NCBI GenBank assembly: GCA_035048495.1
Contig: CM068544.1
Location: 15,494,138 to 15,558,137, forward strand
From: Euptelea pleiosperma
Lineage: Eukaryota; Streptophyta; Magnoliopsida; Ranunculales; Eupteleaceae
Direction of reading: 5' to 3'
DNA length: 64,000 nt
The position numbers and the translations under genes are program-made. Below the pieces are notes generated by a model that was given only the letters and a program-made list of their open reading frames with translations, made no database searches and was not told where the DNA came from. This document shows positions 58,475 to 64,000 of this stretch, in pieces; position 1 is the stretch's first letter, and each line of letters opens with the position of its first letter.

Positions 58475-60368
58475 TGTTAACAGTAAAATGTGGATAGCAA
58501 CGAAAATCACGACCAAGGGATGTGAAGACTGACTGCCGACGCATAACCACACGTGTCATTTCTTCAAGATAATGGCATTTTTCAGAGCAGAGGACTTTAA
58601 GAGGACATTTTTATTGAGGAGATGAGTACATACGGTTGTATAGAGGACAAAAGTACACAACCGTATTTAGTCAAAAGTGGCATAACTGATGCGGATTTCA
58701 AAAAAAATAAAGATGGTCAGTTTTGAGCAGAACCAACCCAATTCTCTGAGAAGTAACTATCTACGGTTGTGTAACATATGGGGATACACAACTGTATGCT
58801 CTCAGATTTGACAAATCAGGGTTACATTTTACATAAAGAGCACACCTCAATTTTTGAACCAACCACCCACAGATCAGAGAGATAAATTGGATACGGTTGT
58901 GTAGAAAGGAAGGCTACACAATCGTATGGAGTCAGATCTAGAAGATCTAAGATCAAAAATGAGAAAAAGCACATGTGCCATTTTCCTCGAGATTTGTACA
59001 GTGGGAGGAAGAACTATTCACATACGGTTGTGTAGGACCTCCCTCGTACACAACCGTATGCAATTACATTTCCCAAAATACCCCTCATATCCCTAGAAAA
59101 GCACCCATGTCATTTTCTTTGAGCTTCATGCAGGGGATTTAAAAAGTGATGATATACGGTTGTTTAGGACCTACTCTTACACAACCGTATGCAGTTAAAA
59201 TTTCAGGGAGATCTCTCATTTGTCTAGAAAAGTACATATGCCATTTTTCTCGAAAAGTGTGCTGAATCTATCAGAGTTAGTGCCATACGGTTGTGTATCT
59301 CTAGGAATCCTACAACCGTATGTAATTGTTTTTTTTAAGATAGTTTGTAATTTTTCATTATTTTAATCATTTTTTCCTTATAAAGGTGAGCCTGCAACAT
59401 GTGCAGACCCCTCCCCATAACTCTATAAATAGAGGACTTTAAGGAAAAAAAAAGGATCTTCTCCTATTTTATTGTGATAAAGCTATATTCTGTCAAAATT
59501 CATCTAGAATTTGACTTAGTATTTTCGTTCAGTGTATGTGAGATTTATCGAAGAAATATAGAATCTCGAGTTCAGATATCCTTTGCAACACTAGTAAAAA
59601 GGTAATCCCTAATGAACTATACTGGGTAGATTTTCTTCTTCTAAGGACTCTATGCCAGGTTACTACACGATTAATGCTTGAGTGACATACTCCCCGTCTT
59701 GAGGGGAATGGACTGAAACAAGAGAACAAGCCTATCCTTTGTGGGTCCAGGGGATTCTGCTTAGGGTCAAAAAATGGTTAAGAATCCTGTACCTAAAATG
59801 TAATGGAGTTGTCCTACCGTATAGACGTTTCTGTCACATCATTTTAATGAACCTATTAATGTTATTGATATCTGGAGATTTTCTCTCCATTATTTAAAAT
59901 AGGATGCCAAAATATAGTCATGGACTAATCAATAGACTAATTGAATCATACCCCTTTGAGATTACCTGAGTAGAGGACGACTCCATTTAACAATATTTGA
60001 AATCGTTGGATGCATTTTGGACATTCCCCAGTCCCTTAGTGTGACAGGCTGAGGGACCCATTCAGCATGACCAGATTAAGATCACCTTCATGGGGAATGA
60101 TGAACTGGAATCGACATTAATCAATCAACTCCCTGTTACATTTGTAGTTGTTTGGAATGACGGTGTTAGTGAAGGACAGTTCAATCAAGTTCTGCTGTAT
60201 GAAATGGATGCCCTTAAGTCTATGGTCATTCAGAAGAGATAACACACACCACATTACCACTCTCACGGACTAACGGAGACCACCCCTACCCTGGGAACCC
60301 TAGAAATGACACAAGCACACACACTCCACCCACTTCCAGTATCATGTGTTGCCAAATTGAGTCCAACA
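58475..60368 (+). repeat. 3' LTR of the Tat element
   Basis: It starts TGTTAACAGTAAAATGTGG and ends GAGTCCAACA, 1894 bp. It repeats the six-hairpin array (58625-59325) and TATA (59423-59432) of the 5' LTR. CTTAG follows at 60369-60373. Several differences from the 5' LTR hairpins are compensating or restore the CATACGG arm (for example 59155, TATACGGTTGTTTA). Confidence 0.95.
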
Positions 60369-61603
60369 CTTAGTTATAAAAGTAGTTACTTATGTTAATT
60401 AAGAATTACTAATTTAATTACTCTTATATGTGTGGCCTACATGCCACCTCTTTATTAATTAAATAATAAATTTAGGTATTTTAAATGTATATAATTCAAT
60501 AAGGAGTTTTTGACATACCCCACCCCACAGTTTGAAAATGGCGACATACCTCCCTATGATTCGGTCCACAGTGGTTTGATGATGAACGGGATTTTTAGAA
60601 TTTTAATGATATAGTAATTGTTTAAATCCCAATTGATCAATAATTTTATATAATACTTGCAACAAGAATACGATTAGTACAAAGGCAAGTAAGAGTCGAA
60701 CCCATAAGGACTTGTTGAAAATCTATTCTTAACCAAAAATTAATAAATAAACTAGGATAAAAATTCTCCGTAGAGATAAGATGAAGTTTGCACTAATTTA
60801 CTAACTTGAATTAAAACAAAGCAAAACAATTCAAGATTGTTGAATAAACAAATAAAGAGAAAAATAGGATATTGGATTCCACCAAAAGTAAATATATACT
60901 ATTAATAAATTACTATCTCTAATTTATTTTCCTACTTTTTTAACTCGAATCATAAATAATTCAATATCATTGATTCGGAAGATTAAACTTTTGAGAATAA
61001 TATATTTTTTTCTAAAATAAATCACGTTTAATGATTACATTTCAACCGCAAGCACACACCATCAAAGATAACAATCTAAGCATGGCATGTCAATGCTTCC
61101 AAGAACATGTAATAAAAAACTATGAAAAAAGACTTTATAATCACGTTGTGGGAATTAATAAACTAGAAAAGTAATCTAAAAATTAAATACTTACCTCGAT
61201 GAAATCCTCGACCCTAGTAGGGAAAGTAGCCAACCATTTTAATGACATAAGAAGAAAAGAATATAATGAAAATCTTATTTATTAAATGATACACCACTTC
61301 TTCTTCTTATCACCCTTGATCAATGAAGCCCAGCTCTTCTTGGCCAATTACAAAGAAAGAGAAATAAAATAAAAAATTAATAGATGGAGAGAAAGAGAGA
61401 TGGAGTGAGAGAGAGCTCCAAGCACCCAAATGAGAGAATAGGGGTGCCTTTTTATAGGTTAAGTGATGTGGAATGAAAATAAGTAAACATGAAAATGATT
61501 TCTAAAATATATTATGGCAAAAAGGAAGGGGATTAATGACAAAGGAAAAGAAGGAAGGAGAATAAAGGGAGAATAAAAGAATAATAAATTTAAGGAAAGA
61601 AAA
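60369..61603. other. Unassigned AT-rich sequence
   Basis: No coding motif. AAGAGTCGAACCCATAAGGACT (about 60691) resembles stretches often found near plant gypsy LTRs. A purine-rich stretch (61330-61420) carries GAGAGAGA runs. Bases 61599-61603 (GAAAA) would be the left duplication of the LTR that follows. Confidence 0.4.
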
Positions 61604-64000
61604 TGATATTCGCTTAAAAGTGCGTATTTTCCACTGTTATCTTCTAAGCGTTTTCACACTCTCCTACGTTAAAATGCTCTATTTATCTACTTTTCTACGG
61701 AAGAGTCTCTTTTGTTGCGTAGAACACACTTTTCTGGATGAAATGGTATATTTGCATACATTAAACATATTTTTGAAAGTCTAGACATGAAGTCATTCTG
61801 ACAGAGTCTCATTACGCGCTTCTTCTGTCGTAGGAAACCCCAATGGGACAATTCTCGAGGCTTGTGAGCCCACATCGATTAGGAAAGCCCATTATCAAAG
61901 CTTAAAGAGCTCACATGCTATGACTAGAAGATATGGGCCAAATATGGACTGAATAAGATGACCAAAAAGCTGGCCCAAAAAATGAAAAGAGTAGGAGAGC
62001 CAATGACCAAGAGACGGACCAAAGCGTTTAAAGCCACATGAGTCAGCAAGGAATGATAGTCTACTTTACTGGAGAAACATGAGGATGGTCACAGTGAAGA
62101 CCAGGGTTCCAGACCCTCTGCCAATACTTTTATCTCTATTTTTTGATATTTTCTCTCTCATCTCTCCTTATTCTCTCTCTCTTCATCTCTCGGTCCTCGA
62201 ATCTACTGACCTAACCCCAGAACTCCTGCCCATTGGCTCTGTCTCATCTCCCTTAGCTTTCTGACCGTTGGATCTTCAATCGGACCGTTGGATCTTCCAC
62301 CGGACCGTTGGATCTCTCTAGATCTGTCGATCTACTAATCTGGGTCCCAATCAAGTCACCATCCATCCGATCGCCATCAGATTGTCTGTCACATCATCTT
62401 GTGAGATGATGGACATCATCATTCCATGTGGGCCAGTAGCCGGCCCATCATCATCGACCCGTTGTCCGACCATTTAGTGGACCCCGTGAATTTCAAAATA
62501 ATTTCAATTAAATTTTAAAAAATGGGGGGTCCACTAAATGGGGAAATTCCCAAAAAAAAAAAATTTTTATATTTTTTATTTTCTAAAATTCCTAATTTCC
62601 ATTAATGGAAATTAGGAGCTTATATAAAGGGGAAAAGAGGGGGACGAACCCTAATTTTCTAATCCCCCTCCTTTCTTCTCCTCTCTTCCCCCCAAAACAT
62701 CCTAATCCCTTTCCCCATCTCTTCCTTCATTCCCCTTCTCTTCTTTTATTTTCTTTTTTCTTCTTTCTTCTTCTTCTTCTCCATTCCTTATTCTCCGGGC
62801 AGCCGCCTGCAACTCCGATGGAATAGTTCAGCTCCTTCTTCTTTTCGTTCTTCATCTTTTCGTCCGGCCGGAGTTGCAGAACTCCGGCCGTCTTCGCCTT
62901 CTTCTTCCTCCTTCCCTCCAGCAGCTCCTGTACCACCTTCTTCCGCCAACAAATCTCCACTCCACCGTCTTTCGTCGTTGCTGCACCACGATGCAGGACA
63001 CAACACCATCACCGCCTCCAGCTCTCTTCCTTCCACGTTTTCTAGTGTGGACGCATCTCTTCACCTTTCCTTGATGACTCTCTCAACAACCAACAGTCTG
63101 TCACCTTCACCACAGTCATCGCCAGCCACCACCACGTTGCTGCTGCTCCAACAACAACCAGCACCGCCTTCTCCATTGATCATCAAGCCACTATCCCCTT
63201 CAAGAAACCAGCCACCGCCTCCTTCACAAACCAAACTCCATCTCCACCGTTTTCCATAGAGGCAGCAGTGCACCCCTCTCCTGTGGATGTTTCTCTTGGA
63301 AGAAAAACCCCAGCCATCCGCAGCACCTTCTCTTGAAGCTCCACTGCCCAGCCCACCATCGTCAACACCATAACCACCGCCTCCATTACCTTGTGCTCCT
63401 CCTTCTTCCCTTCCATCTCCACTTGCAAGTCGCACAAACAGCAACACCACGGTGCTCTCTCCCACCGTACCAGCAAGTCTCCATAGCAACCTCTTCACTG
63501 GTTTGACATGTCGGACCACCATCTTCACAGGTTCATCACATCGCCATTTAAGCTCCTAAAGCCTCCACATACCGCGTGGTTGCAAGCTTGGAATGCACAA
63601 GGTGAACCATGTGTCTCCTCTTTACAGCATCAAGGTAAACCTCCCTTCCATTCTCCTTTTCTTTCTCTCTCCTCTCTCTAGGGTAGACACCTCACTCTCT
63701 CTCTAGGAATCATTCTATCTCTCTCCATTTTTCTCACTTTGTTTATCTTCTTTCTATTCTCTCTCTAGAACACTAAGTTTTCTCTCTCTAGGATAGTGTT
63801 CTATTTTCTCTCTCTCTATCTCTAGACTTATTTTCTCTCTCATTCTTACATGCTTTTTAGAGTAATCCATTACATTGCTTTCTAGTTGATTGTTTGTTAT
63901 TGTTGTTCCACCTTTCAAGAAGTTGTATGCAACATTCCAATTTAATGAATAAAAGTTAAGATTGTTTTGCAATTTTTGTTATGGTTTGAATAGCTATTTT
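61604..64000 (+). mobile_element. Family-A LTR (copy A3), runs off the right edge
   Basis: It begins TGATATTCGCTTAAAAGTGC and aligns with A1 (15214-17782) and the reverse of A2. It has the best promoter of the four copies: TTATATAAAGGGG at about 62614-62626, about 1 kb into the LTR. A CT-rich leader (AACCCTAATTTTC) follows. A hairpin with perfect 11-bp arms (CGGCCGGAGTT) and loop GCAG lies at 62865-62890. The right end is not reached, so I cannot tell whether it is solo or the 5' LTR of a full element. The Pro/Ser-rich frames on both strands are compositional. Confidence 0.9.

Larger units (their letters stand above)
40770..60368 (+). mobile_element. Full-length Tat-lineage Ty3/gypsy element with antisense genes
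   Basis: It is bounded by 1.89-kb LTRs and by CTTAG duplications (40765-40769, 60369-60373), 19.6 kb in all including a nested TRIM. Order: LTR, tRNA-Asp primer site, gag, protease, RT, RNase H, second (archaeal-type) RNase H, integrase, then a 6-kb antisense block, polypurine tract, LTR. The second RNase H is diagnostic of the Tat clade (which includes Ogre and Retand). Extra ORFs, some antisense, are known in that clade. By-eye comparison of about 430 bp of the LTRs gives about 25 substitutions (~6%). Every ORF is broken, so it is inactive. Confidence 0.93.

Noticed and set aside
57579..58532. Plus-strand frames up to 194 codons
   Set aside because: Shadows of the antisense coiled-coil ORF; composition matches the complement of its Glu/Lys/Ala codons.
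62605..63528. Multiple frames over 70 codons on both strands near the right edge
   Set aside because: Low-complexity leader of LTR A3; no conservation with A0, A1 or A2 at protein level.

Overview
This window looks like a heterochromatic, intergenic stretch of a flowering-plant nuclear genome with many transposons. I found no host gene, tRNA, rRNA or CRISPR array that I could support. The plant call rests on the transposon families: Tat-lineage Ty3/gypsy with a second RNase H, Sirevirus-like Ty1/copia, a CACTA fragment, a TRIM and a LINE RNase H relic. It also rests on tRNA-Asp and initiator-Met-tRNA primer-binding sites. I cannot name the species.

Layout. 1-3222 is minus-strand gypsy-like LTR material with several tandem repeats. 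It appears nested in a partial long LTR of family A (3223-4292), which is itself nested in the 3' end of a copia element of family B (4293-7590: env-like relic, polypurine tracts, 3' LTR). 7591-11690 holds a duplicated GGCCCGTGCC-type repeat, a LINE relic, and a CACTA-like end with a ~169-bp tandem array. A foldback element (arms 11719-11829 and 27203-27313) is split by a complete family-B copia element (11830-26940, target duplication GATTT). That element keeps gag and an env-like ORF but shows no pol. It contains two solo LTRs of family A in opposite orientations (15214-17782, duplication GTATG; 20446-23347, duplication TCGGG) and a minus-strand copia LTR (about 23610-25110).

From 27314 to 38488 the DNA is mostly unassigned. 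It includes a 29-bp minisatellite, a palindrome cluster (GGTCGACC core) and a decayed minus-strand gypsy with a tRNA-Asp primer site. 38489-39987 is a solo family-B LTR with a perfect CTTTT duplication.

40770-60368 is one 19.6-kb Tat-lineage gypsy element bounded by CTTAG duplications. In order it has: an LTR with six regularly spaced hairpins, a tRNA-Asp primer site, gag (interrupted by a tandem TRIM with CCCTC duplications), protease, RT, RNase H, a second RNase H, integrase, and then an antisense block. The antisense block is the most interesting part. A minus-strand relic of a plant-mobile-domain (PMD) gene has three canonical GT-AG introns, and a second antisense coiled-coil ORF lies behind its own TATA box next to the 3' LTR. 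Another family-A LTR (61604 onward) runs off the right edge.

The coding regions of all these elements are broken by stops and frameshifts. Several stops look like C-to-T decay, as expected for methylated, silenced DNA. A second theme is that at least four unrelated LTR families here carry their own arrays or copies of perfect palindromes or hairpins.
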